This document shows positions 7,891-17,064 of a stretch of DNA of 64,000 nucleotides, piece after piece. The position numbers and the translations under genes are program-made. Source of the stretch: Mycobacterium colombiense (GTDB taxonomy: Bacteria > Actinomycetota > Actinomycetes > Mycobacteriales > Mycobacteriaceae); NCBI RefSeq assembly GCF_003284975.1, contig NZ_QMEU01000003.1, positions 80,897 to 144,896 of the forward strand. Reading direction: 5' to 3'. Below the pieces are notes generated by a model. The model was not told the origin of the DNA and did not search any database. It saw nothing but the letters and a program-made list of their open reading frames with translations. Each line of letters opens with the position of its first letter. Within the stretch, counting starts at the first letter, position 1.

Positions 7891-9053
7891 AGCGTCGCCT
7901 CCGTTCCCAAGATCACCGTCGAGGTGGCCGAGAGCACCCCGCCGGTGCCATGTGCGACAGCCGTTTTCGCTTCTGGGACCTGACGTTCGCCGCATTCGCC
8001 GCGCAACTGCCGCGTGGCCTCGACGAGCAGGAAGGCCCCGAACGCCCCGGGGTGGGTGTAGGCCAGGCCGCCGCCGGACGTCTGACCGGGCAGCGTGCCC
8101 CCGGGCCCCAACGCGCCGTCCGCGACGAACGGACCGCCCTCGCCCTTGTCGCAGAAGCCCAAGTCTTCGAGCGCCAGCAATACCGTGATGGTGAACGAGT
8201 CGTAGAGCTCGACCACGTCGATGTCGGCAGGGGTGAGCCCCGCGGCACGGAAGGCGGCCGGCCCCGAGCGAGCACCCGGTGTAACGGTGAGGTCGGGCAT
8301 TTGGGAGATCATCGCGTGCGAGGCCGCCGACGCCGCCCCCAGGACGACGGCGGGCGGCTTGGCCAGGTCTCGCGCGCGCTCGGCGCTGGTGACCACCAGC
8401 GCCGCGGCGCCGTCGGTGACCAGACAGCACTCGAGCTTGTGCAGCGGTTCGGCGAGGAAGCCCGAGTTCAGGACGTCCTGCACGCTGATCGCCTCGCGCA
8501 GGTGAGCCCGCTCGTTCAGCGCGGCCCACCGCCGGGTGTCGACGGCGATCTGCCCCAGCTGTTCGGGCGTCGTCCCGTAAGTCGCCATGTGCCGGTTGGC
8601 CGCCAGGGCGTAGGCGCTGATCGGGAGCATCACCCCGAACGGCGTCTCCCACTCCAGCCGCTCGGGGGTGGCGAAGACGCCGAGGCCCTTTTCACCGCGT
8701 TTGCGCGCGGCGCGCGGCGTCGAGGCGTAGACGATCACCACGGTCTGCGCTTCGCCAGCCGCGATCGCTGCGGCGGCGTGCTCGACATACAACCCGTAGC
8801 TGGCGCCGCCGGTCTGCGTCGCGTCGGTGAAGCGCGGTGCTATCCCCAGGTACTCGGCCAGTTCCACCGCATGCATGAGCGTTCCGCCGGTGCAGGTGCA
8901 CAGGCCGTCGACGTCGCGCAGCGACAAACCCGCGTCGGCCAGCGCGGCGGTGATCACCCGCGCCTCGAGCTCGCGCAGCGGAACGTCGATCACTCCGCTC
9001 GCCGAAACCTCATCGGCGACACCGACAATGGCGGCCACACCTCGGGTCGTCAA
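7887..9053 (-). CDS. Thiolase-like (SCP2/Ltp2-type) protein without nucleophilic Cys
   Basis: 388 residues with a thiolase fold: AAIVGVADE at the start, an ADAGLSLRDVDGLCT loop, AAAAIAAGEAQTVVIVYAS, and C-terminal GGGLAYTHPGAFGAFLLVEATRQLRG. At the place of the thiolase nucleophile (normally an N/G-C-x-S-G segment) it reads TQTGGASYG, so there is no reactive Cys. This is typical of lipid-transfer-type aldolases such as Ltp2, which split beta-hydroxyacyl-CoA by retro-aldol chemistry with DUF35 help. The start is a TTG overlapping the ligase stop (TTGA); a GTG at 9038 is an alternative. Retro-aldolase is an inference from context. Confidence 0.85.
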   Translation of the reverse strand: MTTRGVAAIVGVADEVSASGVIDVPLRELEARVITAALADAGLSLRDVDGLCTCTGGTLMHAVELAEYLGIAPRFTDATQTGGASYGLYVEHAAAAIAAGEAQTVVIVYASTPRAARKRGEKGLGVFATPERLEWETPFGVMLPISAYALAANRHMATYGTTPEQLGQIAVDTRRWAALNERAHLREAISVQDVLNSGFLAEPLHKLECCLVTDGAAALVVTSAERARDLAKPPAVVLGAASAASHAMISQMPDLTVTPGARSGPAAFRAAGLTPADIDVVELYDSFTITVLLALEDLGFCDKGEGGPFVADGALGPGGTLPGQTSGGGLAYTHPGAFGAFLLVEATRQLRGECGERQVPEAKTAVAHGTGGVLSATSTVILGTEATL

Positions 9054-10549
9054 CGTGGTGTCCCGTCAAAGAGTTCGCGCAGCGCGGGTTGGCTGACCTT
9101 GAGCGAGGGTGTGCGGGGCAGCTGTTCGACGATGATTAGCCGGGCCGGTACGTAGTAGCGGCTCAATCGTTCACGCACATGGGCGAGCAACTCCTCCGGC
9201 GTGACGCGGGCGCCGTCGGCCAACTCGACCGCCGCGACCGGCACCTGGCCAAGACGTTCATCGGGCAGGCCGGTCACCCCGGCATCGCGCACCGCCGGAT
9301 GCTCGCGGAGTACGCCGACAAGTTCGGCCGGATTGACCTTGAAACCGCCGCGAATGATGACGTCGTCGGTGCGCCCGTCGACGAACACAAAGCCGTCGGC
9401 GTCGACCCGGCCGAGGTCGGTGGTCCGCACCCAGTCCCCGCCGGTGGTGCGAACCTCGATGCGGCCCTGCTGGCCGCGCGGCATCTCGGTGTCCCCTTCC
9501 AGGGACATGACGCGGATCTCCCGGCCGCGCTGCGGGCGCCCCACGCTTCCACGTTTGGCGCTGGCCCACTGCCGGTGCAGGGCGAGGTTCCAGCCGGCCA
9601 CGCCGCCAGCGAATTCCGTTGCGCCGTAGGACGGCAGCACCGCGACGCCGTAGCGGCACTCGAACCTCGTCTGCACGTCGACCGGCAGATGTGCGGTGCC
9701 CGAGGTCACCACCTCGACGCTCGAGAAGGCCTCCGGATCCACCCCGGCTTCGAGCACCATCACCATCGCCGACGGCACCAGGCTCACGGCCTTCGGACGG
9801 TGCTGAAGTAGCAAGTCCACAAAATCGGAAACGCGAAATCGCTCGAGAAGCGCAATCTTTCTTCCCTCGCAGATGTTGAGCAGCGTGCGGAACAGCCCGG
9901 ACATGTGCACCAGCGGCGAGGAGACGATCGCGACGCCCGAACGCAGCCTCGGTTCCGAGTCGTGCCCGGCGCCAACCCGGTAATGCGCGCCCGCCGCCGC
10001 GACGGTGTGCTCAAACGAGCTGTAAGACAGTGGTATTCGCTTGGGCGGACCGGTCGTGCCGCTCGTCAGCATCTCGACGGCCACGCCGTCACCGGGCGGG
10101 CGGAACGGGCCCGGTCCGCAATGTTGCAAGCCCTCCACAACGGTCGCGCCGGCCGGGTCACTCGATACGCGAACACCCAGGGCCCCGGCGGCGGCGTCGA
10201 CCACTCCCGTGCGCTCCCAGTCGGTCGGTAAGGCCACCACCGCGGGCAGCCGCAGCTCGCGGATGTCCGCGCAGAGCCCGGCGTCACCCTGGGACGGGCT
10301 GATCGTGACCACGCAACCTCCGGTCAGCAACACGCCAAGCACGGCGCCGACCATCGCGGGATGATTTCGCAGCACCAGCCCGACGGGAGAACCCTGGCCC
10401 AAACCGGCCGCCCGCAGACAACCTTGGAGGCCCGCGGCGGCGTCCGACAATCCCTGCCAATCCACCCATCGACCCTCATACTCGATCGCGGGCGCCCGCG
10501 GGTCGAGGGCGAGCACCGTGCGGATGCGGTCGGCGAGTTGCTGGTTCAA
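9050..10549 (-). CDS. Adenylate-forming acyl-CoA synthetase (FadD/ANL family)
   Basis: 499 residues. Motifs in order: phosphate-binding loop EMLTSGTTGPPKRIPLSYS, A5-type GATEFAGGVAGWN, hinge TTDLGRVDADGFVFVDGRTDD followed by VIIRGGFKVNPAE, and the C-terminal catalytic Lys region PRTPSLKVSQ. It activates a carboxylic acid with ATP and loads it onto CoA. Somewhat short for a FadD but complete. TTG start overlapping the LLM oxygenase stop. As the second gene of the operon it likely activates the acid that the thiolase/DUF35 pair later cleaves. Confidence 0.9.
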   Translation of the reverse strand: MNQQLADRIRTVLALDPRAPAIEYEGRWVDWQGLSDAAAGLQGCLRAAGLGQGSPVGLVLRNHPAMVGAVLGVLLTGGCVVTISPSQGDAGLCADIRELRLPAVVALPTDWERTGVVDAAAGALGVRVSSDPAGATVVEGLQHCGPGPFRPPGDGVAVEMLTSGTTGPPKRIPLSYSSFEHTVAAAGAHYRVGAGHDSEPRLRSGVAIVSSPLVHMSGLFRTLLNICEGRKIALLERFRVSDFVDLLLQHRPKAVSLVPSAMVMVLEAGVDPEAFSSVEVVTSGTAHLPVDVQTRFECRYGVAVLPSYGATEFAGGVAGWNLALHRQWASAKRGSVGRPQRGREIRVMSLEGDTEMPRGQQGRIEVRTTGGDWVRTTDLGRVDADGFVFVDGRTDDVIIRGGFKVNPAELVGVLREHPAVRDAGVTGLPDERLGQVPVAAVELADGARVTPEELLAHVRERLSRYYVPARLIIVEQLPRTPSLKVSQPALRELFDGTPR

Positions 10550-11619
10550 GCCGCGGCTGCCGCGAGCTCGGTCGCCGCGGGGATCACCTCTTGGGCGAAC
10601 AACTTCATCGACTCGTACACCTTGGTGCGGTCCATGGCGCCGCCGCGCGACATGCGCAAAATGATGTTGCGCCAGCCCATGTCGATGACGGTTCGCATCT
10701 TGTCGACGATGCGGTCGGGATCACCCATCAGCGTCAGGTGCGAGTTGAGCACTTGCTCGTAACTCTGCTTGTCGTGTTTCTCGAACCAGTCCGAGTAGGC
10801 CTTGTAGTCGGCCGGTATCTCGCCGCCGCGCTCGAACGGGCTCGAATACTGGCGATGAGTCTGAATGGAGAGCTCGACGCTCTCGCGCGGGTAGCTGCGG
10901 GCGAACGCATCGTCGGCGTGGCAGAAGGCGTTGAGGAGCGCCCACACGTTGCCGGTGGCGGCGTCAAGTCCCTTCTGGGACTGCACCTTCAGGTAGATGT
11001 CCAGCGCGCCCTGCAGATCCGGGTCCACCTGGTAGGGGTTGCCGATGATCGCCCCGAAACCCTTCTCGGCCAGCCACTCGAAGCTCGACGGCGTCTTCAT
11101 CACGGTGCCCCACACGGGAATCGGCTGCTGCACCGGCCGCGGGAAGATCGTGACGTCCTCGATCCGAAAGTACTTGCCGTGGAAGCTGACGTTCTCTTCG
11201 GTCAACAGGCGGCTGACGATTTCCACGCACTCCTGATATCGCCCGGTAGCCTCGTCCATCGAGATACCGAAGCCGGTGAATTCATGCGCCTGGTAGCCAC
11301 GCCCGAAGCCGGCGTCGAAGCGCCCGCCGGACAGGACGTCGACCAGCGCGATGCGTTCGGCCAGCTGGATCGGCTCGTGGAAGGGCGCCACCATGCACGC
11401 GGTGCCGATTCGGATGCGTTCGGTCTGCGCGGCGATGGCCGTCGCCACCTGCGGCAGGTCCGGGAGCATGCCGTAGGGGGAGAAGTGGTGTTCGGCCAGC
11501 CAGATCTCGTCGTAACCGAGCTCCTCCGCCCAGCGCGCCTCCTCGAGCACGTTGGCCAGCACCTCGCGCTCGCTGAGGTGGTTGGGTTTGTCGCCGAGGA
11601 TGAACACGCCGAACTTCAT
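10546..11619 (-). CDS. LLM-class (luciferase-like) flavin-dependent monooxygenase
   Basis: 357 residues, bacterial-luciferase-like TIM barrel: MKFGVFILGDKPNHLSERE, LAEHHFSPYGMLPDLPQVA (the AEHHF signature near residue 50), RIRIGTACMV, VLSGGRFDAGFGRGYQ. These enzymes use reduced FMN (or F420 in relatives) and oxygen or a hydride acceptor. First gene of the operon running down to 7103. The ATG is chosen because GGGAGGGA lies just upstream and the product starts at the conserved beta-strand. It could hydroxylate or Baeyer-Villiger-oxidise the pathway substrate; the exact reaction is unknown. Confidence 0.9.
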   Translation of the reverse strand: MKFGVFILGDKPNHLSEREVLANVLEEARWAEELGYDEIWLAEHHFSPYGMLPDLPQVATAIAAQTERIRIGTACMVAPFHEPIQLAERIALVDVLSGGRFDAGFGRGYQAHEFTGFGISMDEATGRYQECVEIVSRLLTEENVSFHGKYFRIEDVTIFPRPVQQPIPVWGTVMKTPSSFEWLAEKGFGAIIGNPYQVDPDLQGALDIYLKVQSQKGLDAATGNVWALLNAFCHADDAFARSYPRESVELSIQTHRQYSSPFERGGEIPADYKAYSDWFEKHDKQSYEQVLNSHLTLMGDPDRIVDKMRTVIDMGWRNIILRMSRGGAMDRTKVYESMKLFAQEVIPAATELAAAAA

Positions 11620-11721
11620 GTCGGTCCCTCCCGCTTTCCGCATCGGCAAAAGTAGTTGCACTGACTGCCACAATAATGCACGATTAAACACATATCGTCA
11701 ATCCGTTCAGTAGGGGGTGTC
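11620..11721. promoter_or_regulatory. Divergent promoter, LLM operon / MaoC-TetR-SDR operon
   Basis: A 102-bp intergenic region with an AT-rich core (ATAATGCACGATTAAACACA then ATATCGTCAATCCGTTCAGTAGG). It probably holds both promoters and the operator of the TetR gene encoded in the rightward operon. ATATCGTC is the reverse complement of a site in the 5246-5357 promoter, and both sites are followed closely by GTTCAGT; a shared regulator is possible. Confidence 0.4.
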
Positions 11722-12549
11722 GTGGTTCTCTCGGACTCTGCGGTCGGAACCGCTCTGCCGCCGAGCACCTTCCGCTGGAGCGAGACCGACGTGATCCTGT
11801 ACGCGTTGGGCGTGGGCGCCCGCCCACCGTCGGAGCTGAGACTGCTCAACGAGGCTCACGGCCCCGACGTGCTGCCGACTTTCGCCCTGGTGGCCAACTT
11901 CTGCGCCGTCAAGGATCTGCGCAGTGTGCTCGATCTGGGGACGCACCCGATCGTGCATGCGGCGCAATCGCTTCAGCTGCACCGGTCGATAGGTGCCACC
12001 GGGGAACTGTCGGTGCACGCCGAGGTGTCGGCCGTGTGGGACAAGGGCAAACACGCTGCCGTGGAGTTGACCAGCCGAGGTGCCGACTCGGAAGGGACCG
12101 TGTTCGTCGCGACGTCCCAAACCATGGTGCTCGGTGCGGGGGGCTTCGGCGGCGACCGTGGACCCGCTGCCGAACCGGATCCCGACGGCCCGCCGGACGC
12201 GGTGTTCGACGACGTCGTGCGGCCCGAGCAGGCCGCCCTCTACCGGCTCTCGGGGGACCGCAACCAGCTGCACATCGACCCCGAGGCAGCCCGAAAGTAC
12301 GGCTTCGACGACGTCTTCCTGCATGGGCTGTGCACGTTGGGGTTCGCCGCGCGGGCGGTGATCGACCGGATCGGCGACGGGGACCCCCGCTCCCTGACAT
12401 CCTTGGGCTGCCGGTTCTCCAAGCAGGTGAAGCTCGATGCGCCGCTGCGGACGGAGATCTGGCGAACCGACGGTTCGGTGCGTTTCCGGACGCTGCAGGG
12501 TGACGCCGTCGCCCTGAGCTCCGGAACCGCCACGCTGGCAGGGAAGTGA
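11722..12549 (+). CDS. MaoC-like double hot-dog enoyl-CoA hydratase
   Basis: 275 residues, two hot-dog repeats in the arrangement of the eukaryotic peroxisomal hydratase 2. The C-terminal repeat has the hydratase-2 motif (YRLSGDRNQLHIDPEAA with the catalytic Asp and His, then GFDDVFLHGLCTLG). The N-terminal repeat is non-catalytic and starts with RWSETDVILYALGVGA, a typical N-terminal repeat. It hydrates a 2-enoyl-CoA to the (3R)-hydroxyacyl-CoA, so it could supply the hydratase function that the crotonases here seem to lack. GTG start after AGGGGGTG. Its stop overlaps the TetR start (GTGA). Confidence 0.92.
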   Translation: MVLSDSAVGTALPPSTFRWSETDVILYALGVGARPPSELRLLNEAHGPDVLPTFALVANFCAVKDLRSVLDLGTHPIVHAAQSLQLHRSIGATGELSVHAEVSAVWDKGKHAAVELTSRGADSEGTVFVATSQTMVLGAGGFGGDRGPAAEPDPDGPPDAVFDDVVRPEQAALYRLSGDRNQLHIDPEAARKYGFDDVFLHGLCTLGFAARAVIDRIGDGDPRSLTSLGCRFSKQVKLDAPLRTEIWRTDGSVRFRTLQGDAVALSSGTATLAGK

Positions 12550-13190
12550 GCATGGACCAACGGCGGGCCCGCGGGTTGCGCAACCGACAGGCGCTCATCC
12601 ACGCGGCGATCGAGCTGTTCAGCACTCAGGGCTACGAGGGAACCACCGTCGATCAGATTTCGGCGGCGGCCGGGGTCGCGCCGCGCACGTTCTTCCATCA
12701 CTTCGCCAGCAAGGAAGACATCCTGTTCGACGGTTACGCCGAACGGCTGCAGGAAGCGATCCGGCGTTTTCGTGCCGCACGCTCCGACTCCCTGTGGGAC
12801 GCACTCGCCGAGACGTCGGTGGCGGTTGCGCAGGCGATCGCCGATCAGCCCGACATGTTCTTGGTGCGCGCGCGGATGTACCACGGGTTGCCGGCCTTGC
12901 GCGCGACCATGCTCCGGATCAACGAGGACTGGATCGATCAGCTCACGACTGAAGTGGCCCGCTGGCTGGGCAGCGAAACTGAGCCGGACTTGCGGCCTCG
13001 ACTGGCCGCCACGCTGATCAACGCCGCCAACCGCGCCGCGATCGATTCGTGGGTCGCCGGCGGTGGCCGGGGTGACTTGTCGCAACTGATGACCGAATCC
13101 GTGGAGTTGGTGCGCCCCTCGATCGTTGCGATCGAACGGACCGGCACGACTTCTGGGGCCAGGCGGGCGGGTGGGCAGCGTGTCGGGTGA
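12546..13190 (+). CDS. TetR/AcrR-family transcriptional regulator
   Basis: 214 residues. The N-terminal DNA-binding domain is complete: RNRQALIHAAIELFSTQGYEG, TTVDQISAAAGVAPRTFFHHF with the helix-turn-helix, then ASKEDILF. The C-terminal ligand domain is divergent. The first GTG overlaps the MaoC stop; an ATG two codons later is an alternative. Encoded inside the operon it probably controls, so feedback by a CoA-ester intermediate is likely. Operator candidate lies in the 11620-11721 region. Confidence 0.9.
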   Translation: MSMDQRRARGLRNRQALIHAAIELFSTQGYEGTTVDQISAAAGVAPRTFFHHFASKEDILFDGYAERLQEAIRRFRAARSDSLWDALAETSVAVAQAIADQPDMFLVRARMYHGLPALRATMLRINEDWIDQLTTEVARWLGSETEPDLRPRLAATLINAANRAAIDSWVAGGGRGDLSQLMTESVELVRPSIVAIERTGTTSGARRAGGQRVG

Positions 13191-13929
13191 CTCCCACCCC
13201 CTTGCCGTCGTCACCGGGGGAGCGCGAGGCATCGGGGAATCGATTGTGGCCGAGCTCATTCGCGGCGGGTACCGGGTGGCCGCGATCGACGTGAACGCGA
13301 AGGCCATTGCGCGCGCCCAGGATTCGGAGGACGCAAGATCGGGATTGCTCGTCCCGATGAACGTATCGATCATCGACCGTCAGGCGGTCGAGGACGCGCT
13401 GAGCGGACTGGATGGCCGGTACGGTCCCGTTCGAGCCTTGGTCAACAACGCGGGAATGACGCTGCCCGGCACGTTTCTCGAGCAGACGGACGAGGACTGG
13501 GACCGCATCGTCGAGGTCAATCTCAAGGGCACCTTCGTGATGGCGCAGGTCGCCGCACGGCAGATGGTCGCCCACGGCGGCGGCGCCATCGTGAACGTCA
13601 GCTCGGTGTCGGCCCACGGGGTGCGCACCGGGCCGCCCGCCTATGCGGCCGCCAAGGCCGGTGTCGAAGGGCTGAGCCGGCTGATGGCCGTTCAGCTCGG
13701 TCTGCACGCCATCCGGGTCAACACCGTCGTGGTCGGCACCACCGCGACACCGTGGCTGTTGTCGCGCAAGACCGAGGACGAGCTGGCACAAATGCGCGAG
13801 ACAACGTTGACCGGCAACATCGGTGAGCCGGACGACGTGGCGGGCGTGGTGGCGTTTCTCTGTTCACCCGCCGCCAAACACGTCACCGGCCAGTTGATTT
13901 CGGTGTCGGGTGGGCAGTGGATGCCATGA
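13180..13929 (+). CDS. Short-chain dehydrogenase/reductase (SDR)
   Basis: 249 residues. Cofactor motif TGGARGIG, NNAG at about 87, catalytic Ser in VNVSS, and YAAAK with correct 13-residue spacing; the C-terminus VTGQLISVSGGQWMP is typical of classical SDRs. Likely oxidises a hydroxyacyl-CoA or sterol hydroxyl with NAD(P). A GTG start is chosen 11 bp inside the end of the TetR gene; a GTG at 13171 would add three residues. Third gene of the MaoC-TetR-SDR operon, so a 3-hydroxyacyl-CoA dehydrogenase role next to the hydratase is plausible. Confidence 0.9.
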   Translation: MSGDSHPLAVVTGGARGIGESIVAELIRGGYRVAAIDVNAKAIARAQDSEDARSGLLVPMNVSIIDRQAVEDALSGLDGRYGPVRALVNNAGMTLPGTFLEQTDEDWDRIVEVNLKGTFVMAQVAARQMVAHGGGAIVNVSSVSAHGVRTGPPAYAAAKAGVEGLSRLMAVQLGLHAIRVNTVVVGTTATPWLLSRKTEDELAQMRETTLTGNIGEPDDVAGVVAFLCSPAAKHVTGQLISVSGGQWMP

Positions 13930-13984
13930 CGGCGACGCGGAACGACAAGACAGATGTTGATGTAGTGTTTAGTGCTACGAATCG

Positions 13985-14767
13985 ATGCCAGGGGATGTCG
14001 TGGAACTGAAGAGAATCCTGTTCGACGTCAGCGAGCAGGTCGCCACCATCACGATCAACCGACCGGAGCGGCTCAACGCCACCGACGACCTGACCCGCAC
14101 CGAACTCGGCATCGCGTGGGCACGGGTGCGGGAGGACCCGAACATCCGGGTCGCCATCATCACCGGAGCCGGCGACCGGGCGTTCTCCGCGGGCCAGGAC
14201 ATTCGGGCAACGGCCGAGGGCGGCATTCGCAACAAGGTTCCCGGCTCGCGGCTGCACCACAACGTGTGGAAGCCGGTAATCTGCGCCCTCAATGGAATGG
14301 TCGTCGGCGGTGGGCTGCATCAGGTCGCCGATGCCGACCTCATCATCGCGGCCGAGCACGCCGAGTTGATCGACACGCATCTGGCCGTCGGCAACGTGTT
14401 CGCGCTCGAGCCCGCGGTGCTGCTGCGCAGAATGCCGCTGTCGATGGTGATGCAACTCGGGCTGATGACCAAGCAGGGCCGGATCAGCGCCCAGCGCGGC
14501 TACGAGGTCGGCCTGATCAACGAGGTCGTGCCCGCGGACCGGCTGCAACAGCGGGCGCGCGAAATCGCCCTGGACATCGCGAAACTCTCGCCGGCGACGG
14601 TCCAGGCGTCGATCAAGGCGATGTGGAGCAGTCTCGATGTCGGGTTACGCGCGGCCAACGACGTCGCGTATCGCTATGTGCTGCAACACCAGCTGACCCA
14701 TCCCGACTACCGGGAAGGCATGCTCGCGTTCGCGGAAAACCGGGAACCGCGGTGGGTCGTGGAATGA
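13985..14767 (+). CDS. Crotonase-fold protein with His residues at both hydratase Glu positions
   Basis: 260 residues. Clear crotonase pattern: ITINRPERLNATDD, RAFSAGQDIRA, VICALNGMVVGGGLHQVADADL. The residue matching Glu144 is His (GGGLH) and that matching Glu164 is also His (LIDTH), an unusual pair. It heads an operon with a CoA ligase, a SnoaL protein and an acyl-CoA dehydrogenase; the ligase begins 18 bp downstream. ATG start. A short GTAG-N9-CTAC repeat precedes the gene (13956-13972), function unclear. Reaction unknown. Confidence 0.87.
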   Translation: MPGDVVELKRILFDVSEQVATITINRPERLNATDDLTRTELGIAWARVREDPNIRVAIITGAGDRAFSAGQDIRATAEGGIRNKVPGSRLHHNVWKPVICALNGMVVGGGLHQVADADLIIAAEHAELIDTHLAVGNVFALEPAVLLRRMPLSMVMQLGLMTKQGRISAQRGYEVGLINEVVPADRLQQRAREIALDIAKLSPATVQASIKAMWSSLDVGLRAANDVAYRYVLQHQLTHPDYREGMLAFAENREPRWVVE

Positions 14768-14785
14768 GCAGTGGAATGGCGCGCG

Positions 14786-16426
14786 ATGAGTGAGACGGCA
14801 CGGACTTTCGCCTACGAACCGATGCCGTACGCACCGGTCGTCCCGGCGATGCTGGTCGACCTGGTAGCCGCCTATGGGGACGACGACTTCGTCATTTCCG
14901 CAGCGGGCGAAGGGGCGATCGAGCGAATCACCTATGCGCAGGCCGTTACTCGGTCCGCCGAGATGGCGCGACGGTTGCTCGCGGCGGGCGTCACGAAAGG
15001 TGTTCGGGTCGGAATCCTGGCGCCGAACGGACCCGATTTTGCGGTCGCTTTCCTGGCCGCCACCCGGATCGGCGCCGTGGCGGTGCCGATCAACACCTTC
15101 TTTCAGCCGCCGGAGTTGAGCTGGCTGCTGCGCGACGCCGACATCCACACCCTGATGTCGGTCGACTCGCTACTCGGCAAGGACATGCTGGCACGTGTCG
15201 GAGATGCGACGGGCGGTTTTCCGGCCCCGGGCGTACCGCTGACCCTCGAACGGCTGCCCCAGTTGCGCAATGTCTTTGGGCTCGGCGGGGCCGGGCGCCC
15301 CTGGCCCAGCGCATGGCCGGACCCGGTCCCCGAAGCGTTTCTGCGCGCGTGCGAAGCCACCGTCCGCCCGTCCGACGACCTGGTCGTCATCTACACGTCG
15401 GGAAGCACCTCCGACCCGAAGGGTGTCATCCACACGCACGGCACCGTGATAACGCACTCTCGGTTCGTCGCCACGCAGCACGAGTGGAAGCCCGACGATC
15501 GCGTTTACATTCCGATGGTGTTCTTCTGGGTCGCCGGGCTGGTCTTCGGTCTGCTCGGACCGATGCAGACCGGTGCCACCATTCTCACCGAGCACAAGTT
15601 CGACGCCGGCGAAGTATTGCGCCTACTCGAAACCGAACGTGCCACTTACGCAACGGGATTCCCGCATATCGGGCGCGCGCTGGCGAATCATCCCGACTTC
15701 GCCTCCGCCGATTTGTCAAGTCTGCGCGGGGGATACCACCAGGTGCTGCTGCCTCCGGAACTGCGCGCGGCGGATCCGTCACTGCTGGTGACGCAGTTGG
15801 GGATGACCGAAACGTGCAGTTCCCACACCTGGTGGCCACCGCACGAACCGGTGCCCGAAAGCAAGCGCGGTTCACTCGGGGTTGCCGCACCCGGCTACGA
15901 GCACAAGGTCGTCGACGAGTCCGGTGCGCAGGTGTCCAACGGCACCGTCGGCGAAATCTGTGTGCGGGGAGTCGCGATGATGCGCGGCATGATCGGACGG
16001 CAGCTCAGCGATCTGTTCGACGCTGACGGCTGGTACCACACCAAGGACGCCGGATATCTGGATGACGATGGGTTCCTGTTCTTCACCGGACGCACCGACG
16101 ACATGATCAAATCCTCGGGCGCCAACGTCGCACCGGTGGAGGTCGAGGCGGTGATCGGCGGGGTCGACGGCGTGCGGATCGCCTATGTCGTCGGCGTTCC
16201 GGACGCGGACAAGGGCGCGCTCGTCTGCGCCGTGGTCGTGCTCAACCAGGGGCGGTGCGCCTCACCCGATGAACTCGCGGCGGCATGCCGCAACGAACTT
16301 GCCGCCTACAAGGTCCCGAAGCGGTGGGTCATTCTCCCCGACGCCGATCGGCTGCCGTACACCACTACGAACAAGATCGACAAGCCACGGCTGGTGCAGC
16401 TTGTCACGTCCGGGGAGCTGGCATGA
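14786..16426 (+). CDS. Adenylate-forming acyl-CoA synthetase (FadD/ANL family)
   Basis: 546 residues, full-length ANL enzyme. Motifs: VVIYTSGSTSDPKGVIHTHG (phosphate loop), LGMTETCSSHTWWPP, TKDAGYLDDDGFLFFTGRTD, MIKSSGANVAPVEVE (hinge to C-terminal domain) and YTTTNKIDKPRL with the adenylation Lys. It activates a second carboxylic acid in the region, distinct from the enzyme at 9050-10549. The ATG at 14786 is preferred; a GTG at 14771 would extend it by five residues. The stop overlaps the SnoaL start (ATGA). Confidence 0.92.
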   Translation: MSETARTFAYEPMPYAPVVPAMLVDLVAAYGDDDFVISAAGEGAIERITYAQAVTRSAEMARRLLAAGVTKGVRVGILAPNGPDFAVAFLAATRIGAVAVPINTFFQPPELSWLLRDADIHTLMSVDSLLGKDMLARVGDATGGFPAPGVPLTLERLPQLRNVFGLGGAGRPWPSAWPDPVPEAFLRACEATVRPSDDLVVIYTSGSTSDPKGVIHTHGTVITHSRFVATQHEWKPDDRVYIPMVFFWVAGLVFGLLGPMQTGATILTEHKFDAGEVLRLLETERATYATGFPHIGRALANHPDFASADLSSLRGGYHQVLLPPELRAADPSLLVTQLGMTETCSSHTWWPPHEPVPESKRGSLGVAAPGYEHKVVDESGAQVSNGTVGEICVRGVAMMRGMIGRQLSDLFDADGWYHTKDAGYLDDDGFLFFTGRTDDMIKSSGANVAPVEVEAVIGGVDGVRIAYVVGVPDADKGALVCAVVVLNQGRCASPDELAAACRNELAAYKVPKRWVILPDADRLPYTTTNKIDKPRLVQLVTSGELA

Positions 16427-17064
16427 CCGAGTTGGAGGCGCGGATCGCCCGACTGGAGGCCATCGAGGAAATCCGTCAGCTGGCGGCGCGGTACGCGGTG
16501 GCGCTGGACATGCGCGACTTCAATTCTCTGGCTAGCCTTTTCGTCGATGACATCGGGGTGCCGGGCAAGCGCCACGGCCGCGACGCATTGCGCCAGTGGT
16601 ACGACGCCGAGGTCCGTCCGACGCTGCTGGGCAGCGCGCACGGTGTCCTGGGCCACGTCATCGACGTCCACGACACCGATACCGCGAGCGGTCTTGTCTA
16701 CTCGCGCAACGACTTGGAAACCGAGGCCGCGTGGTTCGTAGAAATGCTGGCTTATCTGGACCGCTACGAACGGCGCGGCGGCCATTGGTATTTCGCGCGC
16801 CGGACCCCGCTGTTCTGGTACCGCAGCGACATCACCGAGCCGCCGGTGGGTCCGCGGAAGGTGCACTGGCCCGGCAGCCCGAGCCAAGACGGGTCGTTTC
16901 ACGACGCCTTCCCGTCCTGGGAGGCATTCTGGGCCGCCGACCCCGGACGCTTCGACGCGCCGGTCCCGGCCCCCGCCGCCGTCGGCCAGTGGCTGCGCAC
17001 CCTGCGCCGGGGCGCTGAAGCACCGCGGGTGAGCCCGACCGGACGCCGGACTGCGGAGCCTTAA
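16423..17064 (+). CDS. SnoaL/NTF2-like protein (BaiE-like family)
   Basis: 213 residues. The N-terminus EARIARLEAIEEIRQLAARY, then LDMRDFNSLASLFVDD, matches the SnoaL_4 family that includes bile-acid 7-alpha-dehydratase; a long C-terminal tail follows the barrel. ATGA overlap with the ligase, and the next gene begins on the base after its stop, so all three are co-translated. A dehydratase or isomerase step between CoA activation and dehydrogenation fits the order, but the activity is inferred only from fold and context. Confidence 0.85.
   Translation: MTELEARIARLEAIEEIRQLAARYAVALDMRDFNSLASLFVDDIGVPGKRHGRDALRQWYDAEVRPTLLGSAHGVLGHVIDVHDTDTASGLVYSRNDLETEAAWFVEMLAYLDRYERRGGHWYFARRTPLFWYRSDITEPPVGPRKVHWPGSPSQDGSFHDAFPSWEAFWAADPGRFDAPVPAPAAVGQWLRTLRRGAEAPRVSPTGRRTAEP

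Noticed and set aside
12605..13190. Extended N-terminus for the SDR at 13180
   Set aside because: The frame is open from 13126, but the extra residues are Arg/Gly-rich, overlap the TetR gene and have no family match.
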